From Achromobacter agilis (GTDB lineage: Bacteria; Pseudomonadota; Gammaproteobacteria; Burkholderiales; Burkholderiaceae_B), in contig NZ_UFQB01000014.1 in assembly GCF_900496965.1 (NCBI RefSeq), positions 93,872 to 157,871 on the forward strand: 64,000 bases of DNA, written 5' to 3'. Both the position numbers and the translations under genes were made by a program. Below are positions 44,267 to 54,748 of this stretch, piece after piece. How positions within the stretch are numbered: the first letter of the stretch is position 1; every line of letters starts with the position of its first letter. The notes beneath the pieces were generated by a model, which saw only the letters and a list, made by a program, of their open reading frames with translations, had not been told where the DNA came from and searched no databases.

Positions 44267-44826
44267 GCCCGGCGCTGCGCCTGAACGGGGAGGGCGCCCC
44301 GGTCGAGTTGTGGTTGCTGCGGCGGGCCGCCGCCCGCGCCCGCCAGCGGCAGGCGGCCCGGGATTGGCTGGCCGGGGAACTGGCGCGGCGCGGCCAGGAG
44401 GCCTGCTGGACGGAATCGCCCAAGGGGCCGTGGATGACGGCCGGCGCGCGCTGGCGCAGTTCGTTCTCCTATTGCGGCCCCTATATTCTTTGCGGGCTGT
44501 CGCGCTTGGGCGTGCCCGGCGTGGACCTGGCCGGCGGGGCGGACGGGCCGGGCGACGCGGATGTCGTCCATCTGTATTGCGGCCCCGAGGCGGCGGCCGG
44601 GTTGGCGGCCTGTCCGGCGCCGGATCGGGCGGACGTCTTTGCCCGCGCGTGGAGCGGGCTGGAAGCGCGCCTGAAGGCATGCCGGCGCGGGCTGGAGGAA
44701 TATTCCCCGGAACGGGAGCGGTTTCTGGCCGCAGCCAGGATCACCTGCCAGGTGCGCCATGACGGCCTGTGGGCCTCGGCGGCGCTGCGGCCGGACCCGG
44801 CGGAGCCCGGGCGGGGCGGTTCATGA
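44263..44826 (+). CDS. 4'-phosphopantetheinyl transferase-like protein
   Basis: Starting at GTG 44263, which overlaps the Pls-like stop codon (GTGA), the product is 187 residues. GVPGVDLAGG takes the place of the GIDIE metal motif and WSGLEARLKACRRGL the place of the WxxKEAxxK motif of Sfp-type transferases. Such an enzyme would load the carrier domain encoded immediately upstream. The motifs are degenerate, so activity needs testing, but the position strongly supports the role. An alternative GTG at 44251 is in frame. Confidence 0.65.
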   Translation: MSPALRLNGEGAPVELWLLRRAAARARQRQAARDWLAGELARRGQEACWTESPKGPWMTAGARWRSSFSYCGPYILCGLSRLGVPGVDLAGGADGPGDADVVHLYCGPEAAAGLAACPAPDRADVFARAWSGLEARLKACRRGLEEYSPERERFLAAARITCQVRHDGLWASAALRPDPAEPGRGGS

Positions 44827-44905
44827 AGGGCTGCCTGCGCTATACTTTGAAGGTTTTGTTGCCGCGCACCATGCGCAGGCCATCTTCGCCCCGCAGGCCC
44901 TCAGC

Positions 44906-45508
44906 ATGCCCTTGCCCCCGCCGGACTATCCTCGCCAGCCACTGCATACGCGTTCCATACGCGTGCAATCGTATGCGCGCGATGACGGGCTATGGGACCT
45001 GGAAGCCGAACTGATCGACGTCAAGGCGTACGATTTCCCCAAGCGCGACGGCGAGATGTTCAAGGCCGGCCAGCCCATCCACCATATGCACCTGCGCATC
45101 ACCATCGACGAGAATTTCTCGATCGTGGCGGCGCAGGCCGTCTATGATGCCGCGCCCTACGGCGGGCATTGCATGGCCATCGAGCCGGCTTACACTGATC
45201 TCATCGGCATGAATCTGCTCAAGGGGTTCCGCCGGCAGGTCAAAGAGCGGTTCGGGCATGTGGAGGGCTGTACGCACATGACCGAACTGTCGCAGGTGCT
45301 TCCCACCGCGGCAGTCCAGACCATGGCCAACCGCCGGCGGCAGGAAAACAACCCGAACCGGCGTCCATTCCAACTGGACGGCTGCCATGCGCTCAGCACC
45401 AGCGGCCCGGTGGTGGCTGAGCACTATCCCAAGTGGTACACCGGGGGTAGCGCTGAGGCATCGGCCGATTCGTCTACCGATTCACCTTCTCTTACTCATA
45501 CGTCCTGA
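44906..45508 (+). CDS. DUF2889 family protein
   Basis: From ATG 44906 the 200-residue product contains HTRSIRVQSYARDDGLWDLE, MHLRITIDENFSIVAAQAVY and FGHVEGCTHMTELSQVLPTA, all matching DUF2889. The RVQSYAR and conserved GCTH features are diagnostic; the function is unknown. It follows the phosphopantetheinyl-transferase-like gene by 79 bases and ends 10 bases before sucC, so it may belong to either transcription unit. Confidence 0.8.
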   Translation: MPLPPPDYPRQPLHTRSIRVQSYARDDGLWDLEAELIDVKAYDFPKRDGEMFKAGQPIHHMHLRITIDENFSIVAAQAVYDAAPYGGHCMAIEPAYTDLIGMNLLKGFRRQVKERFGHVEGCTHMTELSQVLPTAAVQTMANRRRQENNPNRRPFQLDGCHALSTSGPVVAEHYPKWYTGGSAEASADSSTDSPSLTHTS

Positions 45509-45518
45509 CAGGTAACAC

Positions 45519-46679
<1,161 letters not shown>

Positions 46680-46701
46680 AGAAAAATCCAAGGATTCACA
46701 A

Positions 46702-47583
<882 letters not shown>

Positions 47584-47604
47584 ACCACGGTTTCGCGCAA
47601 GAAA

Positions 47605-47632
47605 AAGCCCGCTTCGGCGGGCTTTTTTTTTC
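47605..47632 (+). terminator. Terminator of sucCD
   Basis: AAGCCCGC (47605-47612) / GCGGGCTT (47617-47624) with a TTCG loop and a T-run. Confidence 0.95.
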
Positions 47633-47812
47633 GGCTTTTTTTGCGCGATCCTAGGGAAATCCCGTGTCCATGTCGCGGCCGGGAAAACATACGGAAAGCT
47701 GAACGAAACTATAATGAAAGAAAATCCAGCGCGTACCCAGCAAGAATGCCGTCGAGCTCGCACCAAGACGGTCAGTACGTTTTCATCTTAATTCACCCAT
47801 TCATTTGGTTCG

Positions 47813-47835
47813 TCCTAGGGGGATCACACCTAGGA
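47813..47835 (+). promoter_or_regulatory. CCTAGG stem-loop before the first TerC gene
   Basis: TCCTAGG (47813-47819) and CCTAGGA (47829-47835) form a 7-bp stem ending one base before the ribosome-binding site of the gene at 47845. It could modulate translation or bind a regulator. It does not resemble the yybP-ykoY manganese riboswitch. Confidence 0.4.
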
Positions 47836-47844
47836 AAGAGAGGC

Positions 47845-48543
47845 ATGGAACTTAGTTCAGCGGCATTCTGGATAGCGTTGCTCCAGATCATTTGGGTCAA
47901 CATCCTGCTATCGGGCGACAACGCCGTGGTTATTGCGCTGGCGGCGCGTTCGCTGCCCCCGGCGCAACAGAAGAAAGCGATCGTGATCGGTTCCGCCGCC
48001 GCGATCATCATGCGTATCGTGCTGACGCTCGTCGCCGCCAAGCTGCTGTTGCTGCCGTGGCTCAAGCTTATCGGCGCGCTGCTCCTGGTCTACATCGGCG
48101 TGACGCTGCTGTTGCCGGAAGGCGACGAAGACGGCGCGGGCAAGACGCAGGGCAATCTGTTGACGGCGATCCGCACGATCATGATCGCCGACCTGGTCAT
48201 GAGCCTGGACAACGTGGTGGCGGTCGCCGCCGCCGCGATGGGCGACACGACCTTGCTGGTCGTAGGCTTGGCCATTAGTATTCCGCTGGTCATTTTCGGC
48301 AGCACGCTGCTTCTGAAAGTCATCGAGCGCTTCCCGGTCATCGTCTGGGTGGGTGCCGCGCTGTTGGGTTTCATCGCTGGCGAACTGCTGGTGGGTGATC
48401 CGGCGCTGCAGGAACCGGTGGCGCGCATCGATGCGGCCCTGGGCGTGACACAGCACAGCTTCGCACTGATGACGGGCGTGCTGGGAGCAGTGCTGGTGCT
48501 GACGATCGGCAAAGTTTTGCTGATGCGCCAGAAAGCTGACTGA
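47845..48543 (+). CDS. TerC-family membrane protein (first of a tandem pair)
   Basis: The 232-residue product begins MELSSAAFWIALLQIIWVNI and has the TerC signature LLSGDNAVVIALAARSLPP plus a second LVMSLDNVVAVAAAAMGD, with about seven helices. TerC/Alx/YceF proteins are linked to metal (mostly manganese) efflux and tellurite resistance. GAGAGG precedes ATG 47845. The neighbouring gene at 48655 is a paralogue. Confidence 0.88.
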   Translation: MELSSAAFWIALLQIIWVNILLSGDNAVVIALAARSLPPAQQKKAIVIGSAAAIIMRIVLTLVAAKLLLLPWLKLIGALLLVYIGVTLLLPEGDEDGAGKTQGNLLTAIRTIMIADLVMSLDNVVAVAAAAMGDTTLLVVGLAISIPLVIFGSTLLLKVIERFPVIVWVGAALLGFIAGELLVGDPALQEPVARIDAALGVTQHSFALMTGVLGAVLVLTIGKVLLMRQKAD

Positions 48544-48577
48544 AAGCTGAATTATACTAATACGTTGTACTGAATGA

Positions 48578-48624
48578 TCCCGCCGCGCGGTGCGCGGCGG
48601 GCTGGCCGGCTCGGGACCGGCCAT
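48578..48624 (+). other. Two consecutive hairpins between the TerC genes
   Basis: CCCGCCGCGC/GCGCGGCGGG (from 48580) and GGCCGGC/GACCGGCC (to about 48622), the second followed by ATTCTTTTC, may attenuate or end the first transcript. Confidence 0.5.
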
Positions 48625-48654
48625 TCTTTTCATAATGCTCTTCGGGGGTTCATA

Positions 48655-49374
48655 GTGCTTGAGTTTTTCCAGACGCTGAGTTGGGCAGCGGTATTCCAGA
48701 TCATCCTCATCGATATCCTGCTCGGCGGCGACAACGCTGTCGTGATCGCACTGGCTTGTCGCAACCTTGCGCCCAAGCAGCGCATGCAGGGCATCCTGTG
48801 GGGCACCGCTGGCGCCATCCTGTTGCGCGTCGTGCTGATCGCCTTCGCCCTGACGCTCCTCTCGATTCCCTTCCTGAAGGTCGTGGGCGGCGCGCTGCTG
48901 CTGTGGATCGGCGTCAAACTCCTGATTCCCGAAGATGACGCCCACGGCAATGTGAAGGGCGGCACGTCCATCGTCGCCGCCATCAAGACCATCATCATCG
49001 CCGACTTCGTGATGAGCCTGGACAACGTGATCGCCATTGCCGGCGCGGCCCAGAACGCCCACGCCGACCACCAGATCGGCCTGGTCGCCTTCGGCCTGAT
49101 CGTCAGTGTGCCGATCATCATCTGGGGCAGCACCCTGGTCCTGAAGCTGATCGATCGCTATCCGCTGGTCGTTACTTTCGGCGCGGCGCTGCTCGGCTGG
49201 ATCGCTGGCGGCATGCTGGTTACCGACGTGGTTGTCGAGCGTCAATTCGGCGTTCAGCCGGCTGCGGTTAAAATCGGCGCAGAAATCATTGGCGCCTTGC
49301 TCGTTGTTGTCCTTGGACGGTGGCTGGCAAGCCGCAAAACCGCTTCCAAGGAATCAGCACATGAGTCTGCGTAG
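48655..49374 (+). CDS. TerC-family membrane protein (second of a tandem pair)
   Basis: The 239-residue product starts at GTG 48655, six bases after GGGGG, and reads VLEFFQTLSWAAVFQIILID. It has the same two acidic motifs as its neighbour (LLGGDNAVVIALACRNLAP and FVMSLDNVIAIAGAAQNAHA). The gene is a likely product of duplication and then divergence. It overlaps the next, very small frame by 14 bases. Confidence 0.88.
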   Translation: MLEFFQTLSWAAVFQIILIDILLGGDNAVVIALACRNLAPKQRMQGILWGTAGAILLRVVLIAFALTLLSIPFLKVVGGALLLWIGVKLLIPEDDAHGNVKGGTSIVAAIKTIIIADFVMSLDNVIAIAGAAQNAHADHQIGLVAFGLIVSVPIIIWGSTLVLKLIDRYPLVVTFGAALLGWIAGGMLVTDVVVERQFGVQPAAVKIGAEIIGALLVVVLGRWLASRKTASKESAHESA

Positions 49375-49483
49375 ATCCACCGATCCCCAGCAATCCGAAT
49401 CGGGCCTGAGCCTGCTTCAAGGCCTGTTCGTGCTGGCCATTCTCGGGGTAGTCGCGACGATCATCGTCTCCAACTTCGTTTGA
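49361..49483 (+). CDS. 40-residue type IV prepilin-like peptide
   Basis: MSLRRSTDPQQSESG is followed by LSLLQGLFVLAILGVVATII, which resembles the cleavage site and hydrophobic spine of a type IV prepilin (G then LSLLQ, with Q in place of the usual E+5) but stops after VSNFV with no globular domain. It overlaps the TerC gene by 14 bases and lies 10 bases before hemC. No ribosome-binding site is strong. It may be a truncated pseudopilin, a small membrane peptide, or an unexpressed frame. Confidence 0.45.
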   Translation: MSLRRSTDPQQSESGLSLLQGLFVLAILGVVATIIVSNFV

Positions 49484-49492
49484 TGACGTCTC

Positions 49493-50440
49493 GTGTCTCT
49501 ACCGCAACGCCTGGTCATCGCGACCCGCGCCAGCCGGCTTGCCCTGTGGCAAGCCGAGCATGTGCGCGACCGGCTGCGCACGCTGTACCCGGCGTGCGCG
49601 GTTGAACTTCTTACCCTGACGACCCGAGGCGACCAGATCCTCGACCGCACCCTGTCCAAGGTGGGCGGCAAAGGGCTGTTCGTCAAGGAGCTCGAAAACG
49701 CGCTGCTCGACGGGCGCGCCGATCTCGCCGTGCACTCCCTGAAGGACGTGCCGGTGGATCTGCAGGCCCCGTTCGAGCTTTGCGCCGTCCTCGATCGCGC
49801 AGACCCGCGCGATGCCTTCGTGTCCAACAACTACGGCTCGCTGGCCGACCTGCCCGCCGGGGCGGTCGTCGGCACGTCCAGCCTGCGCCGCGAATCGCAG
49901 ATCCGTGCGCGCTACCCGGAGCTGGCGGTCAAGCCGTTGCGCGGCAACCTCGACACGCGCCTGGGCAAGCTGGACAAGGGCGAATACGACGCCATCGTGC
50001 TCGCTGCCGCCGGCCTGGCGCGCCTGGGGCTGGGCGCGCGCATCCGCAGCCTGCTCGATCCGGCCGACAGCCTGCCAGCCGCCGGGCAGGGCGCCCTGGG
50101 CATCGAGATCCGCGACGACCGCGACGACATGCGCGCCTGGCTGGCTCCGCTGGCCAGCGCGGATACCACGTCCTGTGTGGTGGCCGAGCGCGCTGTGTCC
50201 CGCAAGCTGGGTGGATCCTGCCAGGTGCCCCTGGCGGCGTATGCCGAGATCGTGGCAGACACGTTGTCGCTGCGCGCACTGGTGGCGTCGCCCGATGGCG
50301 CGCGCATGGTCCGCACGATGCGCAGCGGCCCGGTGGCCGATGCGCTGGCCATCGGCGAGGCCGCGGCGCAGGAACTGCTGGACGCAGGCGCGCAGGCCAT
50401 TCTCCGCGAGCTGTTGCAAGACGACGCCCGGCCGGACTGA
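49493..50440 (+). CDS. hemC: Porphobilinogen deaminase (hydroxymethylbilane synthase)
   Basis: The 315-residue enzyme joins four porphobilinogen units into hydroxymethylbilane. [39 protein letters not shown] and the dipyrromethane-cofactor cysteine C243 in [13 protein letters not shown] are present. It starts with GTG at 49493; no ATG is in frame nearby. Its stop overlaps the start of hemD (TGATG), so translation is coupled. Confidence 0.96.
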   Translation: MSLPQRLVIATRASRLALWQAEHVRDRLRTLYPACAVELLTLTTRGDQILDRTLSKVGGKGLFVKELENALLDGRADLAVHSLKDVPVDLQAPFELCAVLDRADPRDAFVSNNYGSLADLPAGAVVGTSSLRRESQIRARYPELAVKPLRGNLDTRLGKLDKGEYDAIVLAAAGLARLGLGARIRSLLDPADSLPAAGQGALGIEIRDDRDDMRAWLAPLASADTTSCVVAERAVSRKLGGSCQVPLAAYAEIVADTLSLRALVASPDGARMVRTMRSGPVADALAIGEAAAQELLDAGAQAILRELLQDDARPD

Positions 50441-51258
50441 TGGCCATGGCGTCCGCAGCCGCCGAATCGCCTCGGGTCGCCATCCTGACACGGCCCGCGG
50501 GGCGCAACGAGGCGCTTGCCGCCCGCCTGCGCGAGGCCGGCTGGCTGCCTTGCATCCTGCCCGCGCTGGAAATCCGGGCGCTGCCGGCCGCATCGCAGAT
50601 GCTTCCCCGTCCGGCCGACTACGACATGGTGGTATTCGTCAGCGGCAACGCCGCCAGGCAATACCTGGACCAATGGACCCAGGCGGACGGCCCGTCGGCC
50701 TGGCCGGCGGGCGTCATCGCCGCCACCGTCGGCCCGGCCAGCGCCCAGGCGCTGCGCGAATCCGATAGTTTTGGCGCGAATACAACAGTCCTGCATCCTT
50801 CCGAAAGCGCGCCCAGCCACGATTCCGAGGCCTTGTGGGACGTGCTGCAGGGGCTGCCGCGCCTGCCTGCCCGCGTGCTGCTCGTGCGCGGGACGCAGGG
50901 CAGGGACTGGCTCGGCGACAAGCTCGAGGCGCACGGCGCCGCCGTCACGCGCCATGCGGCCTATCAGCGCCATCCCGCCGCCTGGGACGCCGGCCAGCTG
51001 GAGCGCCTGCGGCGGTGGGCCGACGCCGGGCTGCGCGCCACCTGGCTGATCACCAGCGGGGAGGGCGCGGACGCCGTGCGGGCCCGCCTGGACGAGGCCG
51101 GCCTGGCGGCCTGGTGGGCGGGCTGCGGCTTCGTGCTCACGCATCCTTCCCTGGCGCGGCGCGTGCCGGCCGCCTGTCATGACGCCGGCGCCCCGGCAAT
51201 GGTAAAAATCTGCTTGCCCAACGACGAGTCGATATTCCAGGCCTTTGTTGCTGCTTGA
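50440..51258 (+). CDS. hemD: Uroporphyrinogen-III synthase
   Basis: The 272-residue product closes and rearranges hydroxymethylbilane to uroporphyrinogen III. It begins [20 protein letters not shown] and has the two-lobe HemD pattern with VVFVSGNAARQYLDQW, ARVLLVRGTQGRDWL and WLITSGEGADAVRARL. HemD is poorly conserved and the assignment rests on these blocks and the hemC-hemD-hemX-hemY order. ATG overlaps the hemC stop. Confidence 0.92.
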   Translation: MAMASAAAESPRVAILTRPAGRNEALAARLREAGWLPCILPALEIRALPAASQMLPRPADYDMVVFVSGNAARQYLDQWTQADGPSAWPAGVIAATVGPASAQALRESDSFGANTTVLHPSESAPSHDSEALWDVLQGLPRLPARVLLVRGTQGRDWLGDKLEAHGAAVTRHAAYQRHPAAWDAGQLERLRRWADAGLRATWLITSGEGADAVRARLDEAGLAAWWAGCGFVLTHPSLARRVPAACHDAGAPAMVKICLPNDESIFQAFVAA

Positions 51259-51295
51259 TTCGTTGCTTCGGACCGACACCGAATACAATCGCGTC

Positions 51296-52489
51296 ATGAC
51301 AGATAAGACTCCCGCTACCGATCCGGTCGTTCCGACGGCCGCCCCGGGCGCAAGCGCGCCCGCATCGGCCCCGACCGATCCCGTCAAGGCCCGTCCGGCC
51401 AAACGCGGCAGTGGCCCCCTGGTCACCGCCCTGATCATCGTCATCCTGCTGGCCGCCGGCCTGGGTTATGCGCTGTGGAAACAGCGCACGCAGTTCGTGT
51501 CCGCCGGCCGCGAAGTCGCGACGCGGCTCGATACGCTGTCATCCGACGTGGCGCAGGCCCGCAAGGACACGCGCGAAGCGCTGGCCCTGGCGCAGGCCCA
51601 GGCGGGCCGCGTGGCCGAGCTCGAAGACACCGTGCGCGAGACGCAAAGCCAGTACAACGCACTGCAACTGGCCTGGCAGAACTTCAACGACAGCGCCAGC
51701 GACGAACTGCTGGCCAACGATATCGAGCGCCTGCTGACCATCGCCAGCCAGCAACTGCGCCTGGCCGGCAACGTTTCCAACGCCATCGTCGCGCTCGAGA
51801 CCGCGCAATCGCGCCTGGCGCGCGCCGACCGGCCGCGCTTCTCCAGCCTGCAGCAATCCATCAACGGCGACCTGGACCGCCTGCGCGCGGTGTCCACGGT
51901 GGACATCCCCGCGCAATCGGGCCGTATCGAGCGTCTCGTCGCGCTGGTCGGCAAGGCGCCGTTGCTGGTGCCTGACGCCGCCGCTCCGGGAGTCACGCCC
52001 GCCGGCGAGGCCCAGCCCGCTACCGCATTGGCGCCCCAGATCGACCCGCAGGCCAGCCTGCCCGCCGACGCGCCCTGGTGGCAGCGCTGGCGCGCCGAGA
52101 TGGCCTCGTGGCCCGGCCGTGCCGGTTCCGCCCTGGCGCATGAGCTGGGCGGCCTGATCACCATCCAGCGCGTGGACGAGCCGGCGGCCTTGCTGCTGTC
52201 GCCCGACCAGGCCGATCTGGTGCGCGGCGCGCTGCGCCAGCGCCTGCTGACCGCCCAGTTGGCCATGCTGATGCGCCAGCCCGCCGTCTGGAAGAGCGAA
52301 CTCGAAAACGTCGGCACGACGCTGTCCAAGTACTTCGACAGCCGTTCCCCTGACACCGTCGCCGCCCAGGGGCTGGCGCGCGAACTGGCCCAGACCGACA
52401 TCGCCGTGCGCCTGCCGGACGTGGCCGACAGCCTGAACGCCGTGGCCGCCCTGCGGGCCGCCGGTTTCAAGACTAGCGAGCAGGACTGA
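51296..52489 (+). CDS. hemX: HemX-type protein (uroporphyrinogen-III C-methyltransferase family, membrane-anchored)
   Basis: From ATG 51296 (MTDKTPATD) the 397-residue product has a Pro/Ala-rich cytoplasmic N-terminus, a single membrane helix (GPLVTALIIVILLAAGLGYA, about 40-60), a coiled coil and a helical domain with LLTIASQQLRLAGNVSNAIV. Despite the family name it lacks the classic methyltransferase fold, and its role in haem synthesis is not settled. It lies between hemD and hemY, with 5 bases to hemY. Confidence 0.9.
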   Translation: MTDKTPATDPVVPTAAPGASAPASAPTDPVKARPAKRGSGPLVTALIIVILLAAGLGYALWKQRTQFVSAGREVATRLDTLSSDVAQARKDTREALALAQAQAGRVAELEDTVRETQSQYNALQLAWQNFNDSASDELLANDIERLLTIASQQLRLAGNVSNAIVALETAQSRLARADRPRFSSLQQSINGDLDRLRAVSTVDIPAQSGRIERLVALVGKAPLLVPDAAAPGVTPAGEAQPATALAPQIDPQASLPADAPWWQRWRAEMASWPGRAGSALAHELGGLITIQRVDEPAALLLSPDQADLVRGALRQRLLTAQLAMLMRQPAVWKSELENVGTTLSKYFDSRSPDTVAAQGLARELAQTDIAVRLPDVADSLNAVAALRAAGFKTSEQD

Positions 52490-52494
52490 GGCCT

Positions 52495-54105
52495 ATGCGT
52501 ACCTGGTTCTGGACTCTGCTGCTGGCTGTTGTCGCCGTCGCCCTGGCGGTGGTTCTGCGCTCGCATTCCGGCAACGTGCTGTTGCTGGTCTGGCCGTGGC
52601 GCATCGGGATGTCGCTGACGCTGGCCGTCCTGCTGATCGTCGCGGCCTTCATCGTGCTGTATGTGGGCCTGCGCCTGCTGGCGTGGCTGCTGGCCATCCC
52701 CGACCGCGTGCGGGCCTGGCGCGGCAAGCGCGCGCAGGCGCGCGACCATGAATTGCTGGAACGCGGCTGGATCGGCCTGCTGGAAGGCCGCTACACGACC
52801 GCCGAAAAGGACCTGACCAAGCTGCTCGAGCAGACCAAGGTCCAGACCCGGCGCGTGCTGGCGGCGCTGTCCGCTGCCCGCGCCGCGCACGGCCTGGGCG
52901 AATTCGACCGCCGCGACCGCCTGTTGGCGACCGCGCAGGAGCAGGCGGGCACCGAGCCTGGCCTGGTCGAAGCCACCGCCACGGTCTCCGCCGACATGCT
53001 GCTGGACCAAGGCCGCGCCGAGCGCGCGCTGGCGGTGCTGGAGCCCCTGGCTGACGGCGGCGCGCGCCATCTGCACACCATGCGCCTGTTGTTGCGCGCG
53101 CACACCGCGCTGCATCACGACGATCAGGTTTTCACGCTGGCTCGCGGCCTCGTGCGCCGCAACGCCCTGGCACGCGCCGAAGCCGACGCGTTGATCGACG
53201 CTTCGGGCGCGGCGCGCCTGCGCGCCGTCGCCGGCAGCGAATCCTGGCGCGCCATCTGGAAAGACCTGAAGGCCGAAGAACGGCTTCTGCCCGAAATCGC
53301 GCTGGCGGGCGCGGCGGCTTTCGAAGCCGCCGGAGAGGCCAATGAAGCGGCCCGCGTGCTCGAAGCCGCGATCGCCGTGAAGTTCAACCCGGCCCTCGTG
53401 GCGGCGTACGCCCGCTGCGAGGCCGAGCAGGTCTCGCGCCGGCTGGCCCGCGCCGAAACCTGGCTGCAGCAGCGTCCCACCGATCCCGATCTGCTCACGG
53501 CATTGGGCATGCTGTGCCTGAACGGCCAGCTCTGGGGCCAGGCCGAGCGCTACCTGCTGCGCGCGCTCAGCCGCCGCAGTGACGCGCAGACGCATGCCTT
53601 GCTGGGCAGCCTGTACGACCGCCTGGACCGTCCCGCCGACGCCGTGCGCCACTGGCGCCTCGCGACGGCGGCCAGCATGGCGCTGCCGGTCCTGGCATCG
53701 GACGCCGCGCTGCCGGCCGCGGACACGGGCTCGGATCCCTATCGCGTGGACGCCGAAGGCGGCTACGCAGTGGGCCTGTCCGACAACGACACGGAAGTCG
53801 GCGGCGATTATCCCGCGCTGCCGCCGGCCGTGGCGGCCTCCGCGTCCGACTACGTGCTGGACCCGGACGCGCGCGTCAGCAAAGAGCAGCGCGAGCGCGC
53901 GCTTGCGCCCGAGGACGCGCCGCTGGCGGGTGGCAGCACCTCGGACATCGACGAGTACTTCGACAGCGCCCCGATCCCGGCGGCGGCTTTCGATGAGCCC
54001 GTGCCCACATACGCGCCGGCCTCGCCCGCAGGGCCCAAGCCCGCGCCTGCCGCCGCGCCCGTGCCGGCAACGAAGCCGCCGTTCAAGGACGACGGCTCGA
54101 TTTGA
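52495..54105 (+). CDS. hemY: HemY-like membrane protein with TPR repeats
   Basis: The 536-residue product has two N-terminal membrane helices (residues about 2-20 and 40-62), then HELLERGWIGLLEGRYTTAE and a series of TPR-like helical pairs. It ends with a Pro/Ala-rich acidic tail. This HemY is the enterobacterial-type TPR protein, not protoporphyrinogen oxidase. Its location after hemCDX suggests a scaffold for the tetrapyrrole enzymes. Confidence 0.92.
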   Translation: MRTWFWTLLLAVVAVALAVVLRSHSGNVLLLVWPWRIGMSLTLAVLLIVAAFIVLYVGLRLLAWLLAIPDRVRAWRGKRAQARDHELLERGWIGLLEGRYTTAEKDLTKLLEQTKVQTRRVLAALSAARAAHGLGEFDRRDRLLATAQEQAGTEPGLVEATATVSADMLLDQGRAERALAVLEPLADGGARHLHTMRLLLRAHTALHHDDQVFTLARGLVRRNALARAEADALIDASGAARLRAVAGSESWRAIWKDLKAEERLLPEIALAGAAAFEAAGEANEAARVLEAAIAVKFNPALVAAYARCEAEQVSRRLARAETWLQQRPTDPDLLTALGMLCLNGQLWGQAERYLLRALSRRSDAQTHALLGSLYDRLDRPADAVRHWRLATAASMALPVLASDAALPAADTGSDPYRVDAEGGYAVGLSDNDTEVGGDYPALPPAVAASASDYVLDPDARVSKEQRERALAPEDAPLAGGSTSDIDEYFDSAPIPAAAFDEPVPTYAPASPAGPKPAPAAAPVPATKPPFKDDGSI

Positions 54106-54137
54106 ATATTCCTTCAGACAAACAACAAGGTTGAATC

Positions 54138-54668
54138 ATGAGTCTCGATCGCGTCTCCCCAGGCAAGAAGCTGCCGGAAGACTTCAACGTCATTATCGAA
54201 ATCCCCATGAACGCCGACCCGGTGAAGTACGAGGTCGACAAGGACTCGGGCGCGATTTTCGTTGACCGCTTCATGCTGACCGCCATGCACTACCCGTGCA
54301 ACTATGGCTACATCCCGCAAACCCTGTCCGAAGACGGCGACCCCGCCGACGTGCTGGTGCTGACGCCGTTCCCGATCCAGATCGGCGCCGTCGTGCGCTG
54401 CCGCGCCATCGGTGTGCTGGAAATGGACGACGAATCGGGCGGCGACGCCAAGCTGTTGGCCGTGCCGATCGAAAAGCTGTACCCCCCGTACCGCAACATC
54501 AAGACCTACGAAGACCTGCCGACGGAAGACATCGCCCGCATCCAGCATTTCTTCGAGCACTACAAAGACCTGGAAAAGGGCAAGTGGGTCAAGGTCAAGG
54601 GCTGGAAGGGCCTGGACGCTGCGCACGAGGAAATCGTCCGCAGCGCCGAGCGCTACACCAAGGGCTGA
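54138..54668 (+). CDS. ppa: Inorganic pyrophosphatase
   Basis: The 176-residue family-I enzyme hydrolyses pyrophosphate and pulls biosynthetic reactions forward. The active-site signature [16 protein letters not shown] carries the metal-binding aspartates, and [20 protein letters not shown] is also conserved. It follows hemY by 32 bases but is probably an independent gene. Confidence 0.96.
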   Translation: MSLDRVSPGKKLPEDFNVIIEIPMNADPVKYEVDKDSGAIFVDRFMLTAMHYPCNYGYIPQTLSEDGDPADVLVLTPFPIQIGAVVRCRAIGVLEMDDESGGDAKLLAVPIEKLYPPYRNIKTYEDLPTEDIARIQHFFEHYKDLEKGKWVKVKGWKGLDAAHEEIVRSAERYTKG

Positions 54669-54679
54669 TCGGGCTTTTT

Positions 54680-54748
54680 GCCGCCGGCTGCCCGTAGGTA
54701 AGCCCCCTTTTTTTGGGGGGGCTGCGTGCCGAACTTGCAGCGTGGGGG
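54680..54748 (+). repeat. GC-rich intergenic repeat, copy 5 (divergent)
   Basis: GCCGCCGGCTGCCCGTAGG, then AAGCCCCCTTTTTTTGGGGG and CTTGCAGCGTGGGGG. The AGCCCCC/GGGGGGCT core with T residues could also serve as the end of ppa. Confidence 0.6.

Noticed and set aside
41870..44680. 936-codon open frame on the minus strand
   Set aside because: It is the antisense of the Pls/PosA gene, rich in Arg/Ala/Gly/His/Gln from GC-rich codons in reverse, and has no domain. The plus-strand frame has clear family motifs.
47633..47844. yybP-ykoY manganese riboswitch before the TerC gene
   Set aside because: The expected conserved loops were not found; only a CCTAGG stem-loop is present.
51466..53652. 728-codon minus-strand frame opposite hemX/hemY
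   Set aside because: Antisense shadow with no recognisable domain; the plus-strand frames are the known haem genes.
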